Below, in pieces: positions 22,479 to 30,479 of a stretch of 36,300 nt of DNA; the stretch's first letter is position 1; each line of letters opens with the position of its first letter. Made by a program: the position numbers and the translations under genes. The notes under the pieces were generated by a model. That model was not told where the DNA came from, searched no databases, and saw only the letters and a list, made by a program, of their open reading frames with translations. The DNA is from Calditerricola satsumensis (GTDB lineage Bacteria > Bacillota > Bacilli > Calditerricolales > Calditerricolaceae), in the NCBI RefSeq assembly GCF_014646935.1, contig NZ_BMOF01000021.1, positions 1-36,300 on the forward strand, read 5' to 3'.

Positions 22479-23444
22479 CTAGAAGAGGGAGAGGCGCAGG
22501 ACCCCTGCCAGATCGGTCAGCAGCGAAAGGCCGGCGACACTGTTCCCCTTGTCATCTAAGGCGGGCCCATACACACCCAGGCCCACGCGCTTCGGAACCG
22601 CGGCCAGCACGGCGCCGGAGACGCCGCTTTTGGCGGGAATGCCCGCCTGCACGGCAAAGCGTCCCGATTCGTTATAAAGCCCGCACGTCACCATCAGCGC
22701 GCGGGCAATGCGCACCACCTCCCGCGGCACCAGTTGCTCACCCGACCACGGGGCCACGCCGTCAAAGGCCAACACCGCCCCCATGCGGGCCAGATCGGCG
22801 CATGTCACCTCGATGGCGCACTGCTGAAAATAGACGGCCAGCACCTCCTCCACGTCGGCTTCCCGAGGCAACGCGCCTATGGCGCGCATGAAATACGCCA
22901 GCGCCCGGTTCCGGTCACCGGTCTCCCACTCCGAGCGATACACCCGCTCATTGATCGCCACCGCGTCGTTGCCACACAGCCGGCGGACAAAGGACAGCAG
23001 CCGGGCGATGCGCGCTTCAGCGGTCTCACCCGCAACGAGCCACGTAACGGCAATGGCTCCCGCGTTGATCATCGGGTTGAGCGGCTTGGCCGGATCGCGC
23101 AGCTCCAGCTTGAGGATGCTGTCAAAGGGTTCACTCGTCGGCTCCATGCCGACATGCTGAAACACCGTATCCGGCCCGCGGTCCATGAGGGCGAGGAGTA
23201 AGGCAGGCACCTTGGACACGCTCTGCAACGTAAAGGGTACGTCGGCGTCCCCCGCCGCCACGATGCGCCCATCGGCCAGGCACACGGCCACACCCAAGTG
23301 CAGCGGATCGGCATCGCCCAACGCCGGGATGTAGGTGGCCAGCTTCCCCTTTCGGGCCACGGCCCGGTGGGCGTCGACCCGTTCGCGCAAGAGGCGCTCC
23401 AGCGCGTCGGGGCTCATTTCCCCGCGCCCGCTATCGGAACCCAT
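22479..23444 (-). CDS. glsA: Glutaminase
   Basis: Hydrolyses L-glutamine to glutamate and ammonia. 321 residues, serine-dependent beta-lactamase-like fold with the SxxK motif SVSK (about residue 79), KPLNPMINAGAIAVTWLV, the INERVYRSEWETGDRNRALA block and PAKSGVSGAVLAAVP near the end. Corresponds to Bacillus YlaM (GlsA2) by position next to ylaN. The ATG at 23444 was chosen; GGAGG lies 11 bases before it, a little far, and an in-frame GTG at 23456 overlaps the SD. Confidence 0.93.
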   Translation of the reverse strand: MGSDSGRGEMSPDALERLLRERVDAHRAVARKGKLATYIPALGDADPLHLGVAVCLADGRIVAAGDADVPFTLQSVSKVPALLLALMDRGPDTVFQHVGMEPTSEPFDSILKLELRDPAKPLNPMINAGAIAVTWLVAGETAEARIARLLSFVRRLCGNDAVAINERVYRSEWETGDRNRALAYFMRAIGALPREADVEEVLAVYFQQCAIEVTCADLARMGAVLAFDGVAPWSGEQLVPREVVRIARALMVTCGLYNESGRFAVQAGIPAKSGVSGAVLAAVPKRVGLGVYGPALDDKGNSVAGLSLLTDLAGVLRLSLF

Positions 23445-23529
23445 GGTTTGCGACACCTCCTTTTCGCTTGTAGTGTGCCGCCCCCCGCGCCGACGCTATG
23501 CCGGCGATCCGCGCGTGTCCGCCCGGCCG

Positions 23530-23538
23530 TGCTATAAT
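23530..23538 (+). promoter_or_regulatory. Extended -10 promoter of the YlaL-like gene
   Basis: TGCTATAAT, a perfect extended -10 without a recognisable -35, about 40 bases before the start codon and divergent from glsA. Confidence 0.6.
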
Positions 23539-23578
23539 GGGAGCACGACGAACAACGGGAAAGGAGGTTGCGCCCCCG

Positions 23579-24082
23579 ATGGCGGACGTCATCGTCATCA
23601 AAGGAAAGGTGCGCTACACCATCACCCTCGACCCCACCGTGTGGATTTTCGACGACCGAAAAGTGCCAATGGCCCAGGCCTTTGATCCGGCACGTGAAAC
23701 CGAAGAAAAGGCGGCACGCCGGGACGCGGAAGCGCTGACGGCCGCCGAACGGTGGGTCGCCGCCTTGCGCGACGGCGCGGTGCCGACCGCCAAGAGTGAA
23801 GCCCTGCACGCGGCCAAACAGGCGCTGGAAGGCGATTGGGGAATGCCACTGGCCCCCTTCCTGCAAAACGCCGGCCCTGACCCCGACGCCACCGCCGTGA
23901 TCTGTCACCTGGAAAACGGCGAACGCGTTGCCCTGTCCATGGAGGAGGCCAAGGGGGCCATTCTCCAGTTCGCCAAGGACGGCAAGCCGATTCGCGACGA
24001 GGGTCCGGTTCACCTCTATTACGGAGACGGCCGCAACCGCGACAACCCCATCAAAGGCATCGCCGTGATGGAAGTGGTGTGA
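23579..24082 (+). CDS. YlaL-like conserved protein
   Basis: 167 residues, no signal peptide or membrane segment, function unknown. It begins MADVIVIKGKVRYTITLDPT and WIFDDRKVPM, has a charged helical middle, and ends with DEGPVHLYYGDGRNRDNPIKG. The gene is divergent from glsA-ylaN, which in Bacillus subtilis are preceded by ylaL; I infer YlaL relationship from this order and from remembered similarity, which needs confirmation. RBS AAGGAGG is 11 bases before the ATG. Confidence 0.65.
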   Translation: MADVIVIKGKVRYTITLDPTVWIFDDRKVPMAQAFDPARETEEKAARRDAEALTAAERWVAALRDGAVPTAKSEALHAAKQALEGDWGMPLAPFLQNAGPDPDATAVICHLENGERVALSMEEAKGAILQFAKDGKPIRDEGPVHLYYGDGRNRDNPIKGIAVMEVV

Positions 24083-24107
24083 CCCCTTCCTCGCTGGCAG
24101 CCTCAAC

Positions 24108-24156
24108 AAAAGCAAGCGCCCTCCCACGGCGCTGTGCCGTGTGGAAGGGCGCTTGC
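24108..24156. terminator. Bidirectional terminator, YlaL-like and EamA genes
   Basis: A long hairpin with two interruptions (24112-24130 with 24136-24156; core GCAAGCGCCCT / AGGGCGCTTGC) between convergent genes, with TTTT directly after it on the minus strand. Confidence 0.8.
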
Positions 24157-24191
24157 CGGCGAGTACGCGGTGGTTTTTTACGTGGGCACCT

Positions 24192-25118
24192 CTACTTCCG
24201 GTCGCGCCCCGACGCGGGCATAGGGCTTCGTGTGCGCAGCCAGCGGGGCGGTTTCAGCTCGGCCACACCGATACCAAACAGGATCAACGCGACACCCAAC
24301 CACTGCCAAAGGGAAACCGCCTCGCCGAGCACGAAGCGGGACATGAGCACCGCCGTGGGCAATTCGGCGGAACCCAAGATGGACGCCAGGCCGGGGCCGA
24401 TGTGGGGGACGCCGTAGGTAAAAAAGAGCGTCGGCAGCACGGCGCCGAACAAAGCCAGCAAAAATCCCCACAGCGCCAAACGCTCCGCCAAGCTGCCGTC
24501 AACCAGGAAGACAGGAGGATACACGAGGAGGGTGGCGACAAAGGAGCCGGTAATCATGATCGGGCTGCGCAGCCACGGCGACACCGTCGGCGCCACGCGT
24601 CCGCTGAGGTAGATAAACAAGGCGTAGGAGACGGCGGACAAAAAACCGAGGCCGAGGCCGAGAAGCGGCAAGCGGTCCAGATTGCCTTCGAGCAGGCCGC
24701 TGGCCAGCACCGTCCCCGCGAGCAACACGGCCACGGACACCCCTTTCATCGCCGGGGGCGCCTTGCGCGTCGTCAGGGCCTCAAGCAGCACCCCAATCCA
24801 CGTGAATTGGAACAGCAGCACAATGGCGATGGAGGCGGGAATGTAGCGGAGCGAAGCGTAATAGAAAATCCCTGTGATGCCCACCAGCGAACCGGCGGCG
24901 GCGATTTTCATCACCTCGCGCCACGAAAGGCGCACCCACTGGCGGCGAAACGGCCACGCCAAGGCCCAGAGCATCAACATGCCAAACAGCATCTGGCTTC
25001 CCGTCACGTGCCCCGTGTCGTAACCGTCGGCGTAGGCCAGTTTGACAAAGGTGGAGAGCACGCCGTAGCTGCACGCCCCGAGAAAGACCAACACCACCGA
25101 TCGCGCGTACACGTCCAT
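24192..25118 (-). CDS. EamA/DMT family transporter
   Basis: 308 residues with ten hydrophobic helices in two EamA repeats of five. Typical repeat motifs are FYYASLRYIPASIAIVLLF in the first half and GPGLASILGSAELPTAVLMS in the second. Members export metabolites or amino acids; substrate unknown. The C-terminus is a short basic tail. ATG 25118 has AGGAG very close; a GTG lies 3 bases upstream. Convergent with the YlaL-like gene. Confidence 0.88.
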   Translation of the reverse strand: MDVYARSVVLVFLGACSYGVLSTFVKLAYADGYDTGHVTGSQMLFGMLMLWALAWPFRRQWVRLSWREVMKIAAAGSLVGITGIFYYASLRYIPASIAIVLLFQFTWIGVLLEALTTRKAPPAMKGVSVAVLLAGTVLASGLLEGNLDRLPLLGLGLGFLSAVSYALFIYLSGRVAPTVSPWLRSPIMITGSFVATLLVYPPVFLVDGSLAERLALWGFLLALFGAVLPTLFFTYGVPHIGPGLASILGSAELPTAVLMSRFVLGEAVSLWQWLGVALILFGIGVAELKPPRWLRTRSPMPASGRDRK

Positions 25119-25224
25119 CACTCCTGATTCAACCTCAGCCTGAACGCCAAACCCCTTTCAGCCTACCAATCTCCCGGGGGATTGTAAAGCGAACGCGTGA
25201 CGGGGTGTGCAGCTTCGGCTCGCC

Positions 25225-25233
25225 TGCTATAAT
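25225..25233 (+). promoter_or_regulatory. Extended -10 promoter of yfkAB
   Basis: TGCTATAAT about 37 bases before the yfkAB start, without a clear -35 element. Confidence 0.6.
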
Positions 25234-25269
25234 CGAGGGTGGCAACCGAAACCGATAGGGGGAACCGGC

Positions 25270-26415
25270 ATGAACGCGCAAGGCTTGCGACCGCTGTCCC
25301 CGGCCTACGATCCGTGGGACCCCTTTGATACACGGCTCGCCGAGGGCGAGTACCGTCTCACCAGCGTAGAGTTTACCGTAACAACATTATGTAACCTTCG
25401 TTGCGAACATTGCGCCGTCGGCGACACCTTGACGACACGCCAAGCGCAGGCGCTGCCGCTCGACCTGCTCTTGCGTCGCCTCGATGAAGTCCCGACGCTC
25501 ACCACGCTGTCCATCACCGGCGGAGAACCCCTGCTGCACCGCGCAACCGTCGAGGACTACGTCGTCCCGCTCCTGCGCTATGCCCGCCAGCGCGGGCTGC
25601 GCACGCAGATCAACACGAATTTGACCCTGGATCCGGCCGTCTACGAGCCGATCCTCCCGTACCTCGACGTGCTGCACATTTCCTTTAACTACACCTCGGC
25701 CGACGACTTTGTCGCCATCGCCTTTGACAAGGCCGGCCACACGGTCAGCCCGGCCCACGGGCGGAAGCTGTACGAGCAGCTGGTTTCCAACATACGCGAT
25801 TTTGCTCAGCGGGGGGTCTTCGTCTCCGCGGAAACGATCCTGACCGAACGCACGGCGCACAAGATCGGCGCCATCCACCGATTGATCGCCGAGTTGGGAT
25901 GCCGGCGGCACGAGGTCCATCCCCTTTACCCGGTCGACTTTGCCCGCACGATGCGCCTCCTCTCCCTCGACGAGCTGCGTGCGGCCATCCACCGCCTTCT
26001 CGACGAGCGGGTGCCGTCGGTGTGGATCCTCTTCGGCACCCTGCCTTTCTTCGCCTGCAGCGACAATCCGGATGACCTGGCCCTGATCCGCCGCCTTCAT
26101 GAAACGCCGAATGTCACGGTGCGCAACGATCCCGACGGCCGCAACCGCCTCAACGTGAGCATTTTCACCGGCGACATCATCGTCACCGATTTTGGCGACG
26201 TCGGGCCCTTGGGGAACATCCGGACCGATTCCCTCGTCGAGGCCTTTGCCCGCTGGCAGGAACACCCGGCAGGCCGCCGATATCGCTGCTTCTGTCCCCA
26301 GTCCCGGTGTTGCGGCCCCAATCTCCTGGTAGCCCAAAGCTACTATCCCGACGTGGATTTCACCACGCGAACCGGCGCGCCGCTCGCCGACGCGGCCTCT
26401 CTGCCGACCCGGTAA
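25270..26415 (+). CDS. yfkAB: Radical SAM protein YfkAB
   Basis: 381 residues. The radical SAM cluster motif is CNLRCEHC (C41, C45, C48), with TGGEPLLH after it. Near the C-terminus CFCPQSRCCGPNL supplies the extra CxCxxxxC motif that defines the YfkAB family. The enzyme should cleave S-adenosylmethionine with a [4Fe-4S] cluster; its substrate is not known. The ATG at 25270 follows AGGGGGAA. It is monocistronic between a TATAAT box and a strong terminator. Confidence 0.9.
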   Translation: MNAQGLRPLSPAYDPWDPFDTRLAEGEYRLTSVEFTVTTLCNLRCEHCAVGDTLTTRQAQALPLDLLLRRLDEVPTLTTLSITGGEPLLHRATVEDYVVPLLRYARQRGLRTQINTNLTLDPAVYEPILPYLDVLHISFNYTSADDFVAIAFDKAGHTVSPAHGRKLYEQLVSNIRDFAQRGVFVSAETILTERTAHKIGAIHRLIAELGCRRHEVHPLYPVDFARTMRLLSLDELRAAIHRLLDERVPSVWILFGTLPFFACSDNPDDLALIRRLHETPNVTVRNDPDGRNRLNVSIFTGDIIVTDFGDVGPLGNIRTDSLVEAFARWQEHPAGRRYRCFCPQSRCCGPNLLVAQSYYPDVDFTTRTGAPLADAASLPTR

Positions 26416-26418
26416 CCC

Positions 26419-26458
26419 AAACGCTCCCGGCCTTGGCTCAATCCGCCGGGAGCGTTTT
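26419..26458 (+). terminator. Terminator of yfkAB
   Basis: A perfect 12-bp stem (26419-26430 with 26446-26457; AAACGCTCCCGG) followed by T residues. Confidence 0.92.
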
Positions 26459-26510
26459 GCTGGAGAGCGCCTGTCCACCTTCCGGCTGTTTGGACGCCCT
26501 TTCCTTGCGC

Positions 26511-26717
26511 TTACCGCTTGGGGGGCGTGTCCTGCTCTTTCTTTCGCCGGTAATGGCGGAGCAGGGCTTTTGCGCTGCGATCGGCCTGGTCCATCATGCG
26601 CACCATGCCTTCGAGCGCTTCGAACAGATGGCGCAGTTGGGAAAACCGTTCCGCCATCGACAGATGCCGGGTGCTCCGACCGAAGGGCCTGCCGTGCTCG
26701 TCATGTGGATCCAGCAC
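26511..26717 (-). CDS. Small basic hypothetical protein
   Basis: 68 residues, not recognised. It has a helical centre (MAERFSQLRHLFEALEGMVR) and a strongly basic tail (ALLRHYRRKKEQDTPPKR), with no cysteine pair or membrane segment. The GTG at 26717 follows GGGAGG by 8 bases; an in-frame reading up to 26918 has no SD and is compositionally poor. A 13-base palindrome lies about 30 bases upstream. It could be a nucleic-acid-associated or spore protein, but nothing here proves it. Confidence 0.55.
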   Translation of the reverse strand: MLDPHDEHGRPFGRSTRHLSMAERFSQLRHLFEALEGMVRMMDQADRSAKALLRHYRRKKEQDTPPKR

Positions 26718-26747
26718 CGACACCGCCTCCCTCGCTCGAACCTCTCC

Positions 26748-26760
26748 TACCGTTACGGTA
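26748..26760. promoter_or_regulatory. Perfect palindrome upstream of the small basic gene
   Basis: TACCGTTACGGTA is a perfect palindrome around a central T, 31 bases before the start codon at 26717. It could be an operator. I do not see a good promoter around it. Confidence 0.35.
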
Positions 26761-26868
26761 TTGTGGTGCTTGAGCGAAGGCGACGGGGCAACGGCCCGAT
26801 TCCGCCGCACCGCTCTGAAAGGCTGGGCAGCCGGATGCGTCGCCACCCGGCACGGCGTGTTCCCGCCG

Positions 26869-27663
26869 CTACCGCGCGTAGAGATCGGGCCGCCGATCGG
26901 AAAAGACCGGAATCGCATGGCGCGCCTTGGCCACGCGGTCCAGGTGGACGTCGGCGATCAGGATCTCTTCCCGCTGCAGCGCCTCGCAGACAATCTCCCC
27001 CCACGGGTCGACGACCATGGAATGGCCGCAAAAGGACGTTCCCTTGGCCGTTCCGACGCGATTGCAACCGACGACATAGAGTTGGTTTTCAATAGCCCGG
27101 GCGATGAGGAGCTGGCGCCAGTGATTCAGGCGGGGATGCGGCCACTGCGCGGGAACGAACAGCACCTGTGCGCCGGCAAGGGCGGCGGTGCGCACCCATT
27201 CGGGAAAGCGCACGTCATAGCAGATCACCGTCGCGCACGGCACGTCGTCGATGCGGTAGACGGCGCACGCATCGCCGGCCTGGAAATGGCGGTGTTCCTC
27301 CATCGGGCGAAACAGGTGCGCTTTCCGATACGTGGCGATCACGTCGCCCTTTTTGGAAAAGACAAACGACGTGTTGTAGATTCCGTCGGACCGCTTTTCG
27401 GCGATGGAGCCGGCCACGATGGCCACGCCCGCATCGCGCGCGACGGCCGACAAGAACGCCTTGGTCTCCTCTCCTTCCCAATCCGCAAGCTGCTCCAGCC
27501 GATCCAGATCATACGCCGTGTCCCACAATTCCGGGAACACCACCACATCCGGGTGGTGCGGCATGGCCTGTTCGATCCGTTGGGCCACTTTGTCGCGGTT
27601 CGTCCGCGGCGCGCCAAAGGCAATGTCCATCTGCACGACGGCAATGCGAAGTTTCGCGTCCAT
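26869..27663 (-). CDS. Carbon-nitrogen hydrolase (nitrilase superfamily amidase)
   Basis: 264 residues. Catalytic triad Glu45 (VVFPELWDT), Lys114 (YRKAHLF) and Cys148 (ICYDVRFPE). The overall pattern, including HSMVVDPWGEIV, resembles omega-amidases such as MtnU/YafV, which hydrolyse 2-oxoglutaramate or 2-oxosuccinamate. No methionine-salvage genes are visible nearby, so substrate is open. ATG 27663 follows AAGGGGGGGAG. Confidence 0.88.
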   Translation of the reverse strand: MDAKLRIAVVQMDIAFGAPRTNRDKVAQRIEQAMPHHPDVVVFPELWDTAYDLDRLEQLADWEGEETKAFLSAVARDAGVAIVAGSIAEKRSDGIYNTSFVFSKKGDVIATYRKAHLFRPMEEHRHFQAGDACAVYRIDDVPCATVICYDVRFPEWVRTAALAGAQVLFVPAQWPHPRLNHWRQLLIARAIENQLYVVGCNRVGTAKGTSFCGHSMVVDPWGEIVCEALQREEILIADVHLDRVAKARHAIPVFSDRRPDLYAR

Positions 27664-27713
27664 CGGCTCTCCCCCCCTTGACGGCCCACAGGCTCTCTTC
27701 CTTCTGATTCGCG

Positions 27714-28286
27714 CTAGCCGTTGGACAATCCTTCCGCCGGCCCTCGGGTCGGCGTCCACGTCGTCCGCACCCATTCGCGAAACTGCGCGTAGCGCTCCCC
27801 GCCGAGCAGCTTGCGCACCAGTCGGTCCACGTGTTTCAACACGCGCTGTTCATCGCGCTTCACTTGCAAGAGAACGTCTTGTGCCGCTGCATTGTCCACG
27901 GCGAGCGTCGCGGTACGTTCCTGCCGATAGCGCTCGACCTTGAGCAACGCTTCCTGTTCGTAACGGGCCACTTCCACAAGATGGCCCCATTCCTCGGCCG
28001 TGAGGTTGAGCAGCGCGGCCAGGCGTTTGGCCGAATCCTGAACCTCACCAGTAGGCGACAGCAACAGGCGGTGCAGCACCGGTTGCCGCAACCACGGGTC
28101 GGCCGGATCCGCCGCCTCGTTTTCCGGTCCGGCGTCGCCCGGCGTGGCCGTCCCCTCTCCCGGCCGCTCGTCTCCTTCCAAGCCGGGTACACCATGCGGA
28201 AGGGGCGGGCCCAACATCTCGTAACAGCCAACGGCAACGGCAACCAGCACAAGGGTGACGGCCACCCGAATGGCCCTTCGGTTCAT
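27714..28286 (-). CDS. Membrane-anchored helical protein, unknown
   Basis: 190 residues. A hydrophobic N-terminus (VAVTLVLVAVAVGC) ends in a cysteine at about residue 21; the lipobox is imperfect (AVGC), so either lipoprotein or single-pass anchor. A Pro/Gly/Glu-rich linker follows, then a long charged helical region (about 85-175) with LTAEEWGHLVEVARYEQEAL and LLGGERYAQFREWV, loosely like Spy/CpxP-type helical proteins. No family assigned. SD GGGAGGG before ATG 28286. It follows the carbonic anhydrase gene by 13 bases in one direction. Confidence 0.7.
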   Translation of the reverse strand: MNRRAIRVAVTLVLVAVAVGCYEMLGPPLPHGVPGLEGDERPGEGTATPGDAGPENEAADPADPWLRQPVLHRLLLSPTGEVQDSAKRLAALLNLTAEEWGHLVEVARYEQEALLKVERYRQERTATLAVDNAAAQDVLLQVKRDEQRVLKHVDRLVRKLLGGERYAQFREWVRTTWTPTRGPAEGLSNG

Positions 28287-28299
28287 CGGCGCCCTCCCT

Positions 28300-28839
28300 C
28301 TATCGGCCCGCGCCGCGGATCTGCAGCTGGCGCTCAGCCTCCCGGTATTCCCGCGCCTTTTCCCGATACGATTGGCGAATGCGGGCGAATTCTCGCAGAT
28401 CGGCCTCGCCGAGCGCGCGCAGCACCCGGGCAGGGGAACCGACCACCAGCGTGCGCGGGGGAACCTTCATCCCGGGCGGGACGAGACACCCGGCCCCGAC
28501 CATGGCCTCTTCCCCCACTTCCGCCCCGTCAAGGACGATCGCCCCCATGCCGATGAGCGCCCCTCGACGGATGATGCAGCTGTGCAGGATGGCGTTGTGC
28601 CCGACCGTCACGTCGTCTTCCACGATCAGCGGTTTGCCCGGGCTCTGATGCAGGGTGCAGTTGTCCTGGATGTTCACCCGCGCGCCGATGCGCGTCGGGG
28701 CGATGTCCCCGCGGATCACCGTGTTGTACCACACGCTGCTGTCTTCCCCGATCGTCACGTCGCCCGTCACCACCACGCCCGCGGCCAAAAACACCGTGGG
28801 ATGGATGGCGGGCCTCGTGCCGCGATACGGCAAGATCAT
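28300..28839 (-). CDS. Gamma-carbonic anhydrase family protein
   Basis: 179 residues, left-handed beta-helix with repeated hexapeptides (VVVTGDVTIGEDSSVW, IVEDDVTVGHNAIL). The three zinc ligands are H64, H81 and H86 (TLHQ, VGHNAILHS). Resembles Bacillus YtoA. Carbonic anhydrase or acyltransferase-like activity cannot be told apart by sequence. A short charged helix ends the protein. Located 19 bases after the ctpB stop. Confidence 0.9.
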   Translation of the reverse strand: MILPYRGTRPAIHPTVFLAAGVVVTGDVTIGEDSSVWYNTVIRGDIAPTRIGARVNIQDNCTLHQSPGKPLIVEDDVTVGHNAILHSCIIRRGALIGMGAIVLDGAEVGEEAMVGAGCLVPPGMKVPPRTLVVGSPARVLRALGEADLREFARIRQSYREKAREYREAERQLQIRGAGR

Positions 28840-28858
28840 TTCCTCTCCCCCCCTGGTT

Positions 28859-30307
28859 CTACCGGTTCAGCTGTACGCGCAGCTCAAGGGTGCGGCCGTC
28901 CGCCTTTACCACGCGCAATTCCGGAAAGACGCGCGCAAACGCCGCCACCTCCACGTACAGGAGGCCGCCGGCATCCCGCAGCCGCTGGTCGCCAGCCGGC
29001 AGCACCAGCCGCCGCTCTCCCTTGGCGAGGGTGACCGCCCGGCGCTTGGCGTCCCACGAAGCCCGGCCGCCGACCAATTCCGCCAGCAGCGCGTCGCGCA
29101 CGTACCAGCGTCCCCCTTCGGCCAGCCCATCCTTTCCGGCGAAGATGGGGGCGTTGTTGACCGTCGCACGCTCCGGCGTGAAGACCACGCGGATGGCGTC
29201 GGCCTGCACCTCCCGCAGGGCGGCAACGACCGGGGCCAGCGCACCGGTGGCCACCCGGTCGGGCTGAAGCCCTACATGGTTGACTGGCCGTTTTTTCGGG
29301 GTCATGTACTCTTCAATCGTCACCTTGAGCACGCCGCCGCTTTTCAACTCCACAACGTTCTGCACGCTGCCCTTGCCAAAGGTGCGCGTGCCGATCAGCT
29401 TGACGTGCTGGGGCAGGTTGTCGCGAAGGGCCCCAGCCAGCACCTCCGACGCGCTGGCGCTGCCCTGGTCGACAAGAACCATCACCGGCACGCCAATGGC
29501 GGTCCCGCCGCGCACCCATTCGGCTTCCTCCAGGCCATACCGGTTCTTCGTGTACATGAGCACGCCTTCCGGGAAAAACTGCGCGGCGATCTGACGCGCC
29601 GTCTTGAGGAGGCCGCCCCCGTTTCCCCGCAGGTCGAGGATGAGGGCGCGCATGCCCGGCGGCTGCTTCAAGAGGCGCAGGGCATTGGCAAACGCCTGTC
29701 CCGTTTGCGTGCCAAAGGTGGCGAGGCGGATGTACCCGATGTTCCCCTCCATCCGCGTAAATTCAACGTCCGGCAGGTGAATCCGCTTACGGGTCAGGGT
29801 GACCGGGGCCAAGAGCCTCCCCCCGCGCCGCAACGTGAGCGTCACCGCCGTGCCCTCCGGACCGCGAACGCGGGCAAGGAACTCTTCGAATGAAAGGGCG
29901 GACGCCGCCTTTCCGTCAACGGCGACAATCTCGTCGCCCGCTTCCAGCCCCCCTGCTGCCGCCGGCGATTGGGGCACGACCCGCTCGACGAAAAACCGCG
30001 CGCCTTCCTGCCGAACGGTAATGCCGATGCCCACAAACTCGTTCTCCACGGCCTGGCGGAAGCGTTCCCACTCTTCATCGGTGAAGTATTGCGTGTACGG
30101 ATCCTTCAACACCGCCAGCATGCCGCGGATGGCGCCGTCCTCCAGGGCCTTCACCGACACGCCGCTGACGTGGTGGCGCGACAGGAGATCCAGAATTTCC
30201 TGAACGCGCGCCGCCCCGTCGGCCACGCGGTCCGCCGCATGATACACCGGCATGGTGGCCAGCAACAGGAAAAGGGTCAGCGCCCCTGCAAGCCATCGTC
30301 GTTTCAT
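28859..30307 (-). CDS. ctpB: C-terminal processing protease, S41 (CtpB-like)
   Basis: 482 residues: signal peptide or anchor (about 1-25), a helical N-terminal region, PDZ domain (about 92-172), S41 domain with S287 (SASASEVLAG) and K312 (TFGKGSVQN), 25 residues apart as in CtpB. An additional C-terminal region (about 385-482; APIFAGKDGLAEGG, WDAKRRAVTLAKGE) looks like a copper-amine-oxidase-N type stalk domain. In Bacillus subtilis CtpB cleaves SpoIVFA in the sigma-K checkpoint. ATG 30307 has AAAGGAG. Confidence 0.88.
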   Translation of the reverse strand: MKRRWLAGALTLFLLLATMPVYHAADRVADGAARVQEILDLLSRHHVSGVSVKALEDGAIRGMLAVLKDPYTQYFTDEEWERFRQAVENEFVGIGITVRQEGARFFVERVVPQSPAAAGGLEAGDEIVAVDGKAASALSFEEFLARVRGPEGTAVTLTLRRGGRLLAPVTLTRKRIHLPDVEFTRMEGNIGYIRLATFGTQTGQAFANALRLLKQPPGMRALILDLRGNGGGLLKTARQIAAQFFPEGVLMYTKNRYGLEEAEWVRGGTAIGVPVMVLVDQGSASASEVLAGALRDNLPQHVKLIGTRTFGKGSVQNVVELKSGGVLKVTIEEYMTPKKRPVNHVGLQPDRVATGALAPVVAALREVQADAIRVVFTPERATVNNAPIFAGKDGLAEGGRWYVRDALLAELVGGRASWDAKRRAVTLAKGERRLVLPAGDQRLRDAGGLLYVEVAAFARVFPELRVVKADGRTLELRVQLNR

Positions 30308-30479
30308 CGCCTTCGCTCCTTTGCGCACGCAGCTGGCCAAGCGCCTCCTCATAGCCTGCCTCGGGCAGCACGCCCCTATTCCCCTACCCTCCGATCCCGC
30401 CGGCCCGGTCGTCGAGCGTCCTGCCTTGCCTTTCATTGTACGCCATCCGGCCACCGCTGAACAGCGCGAATAGGGGCCG

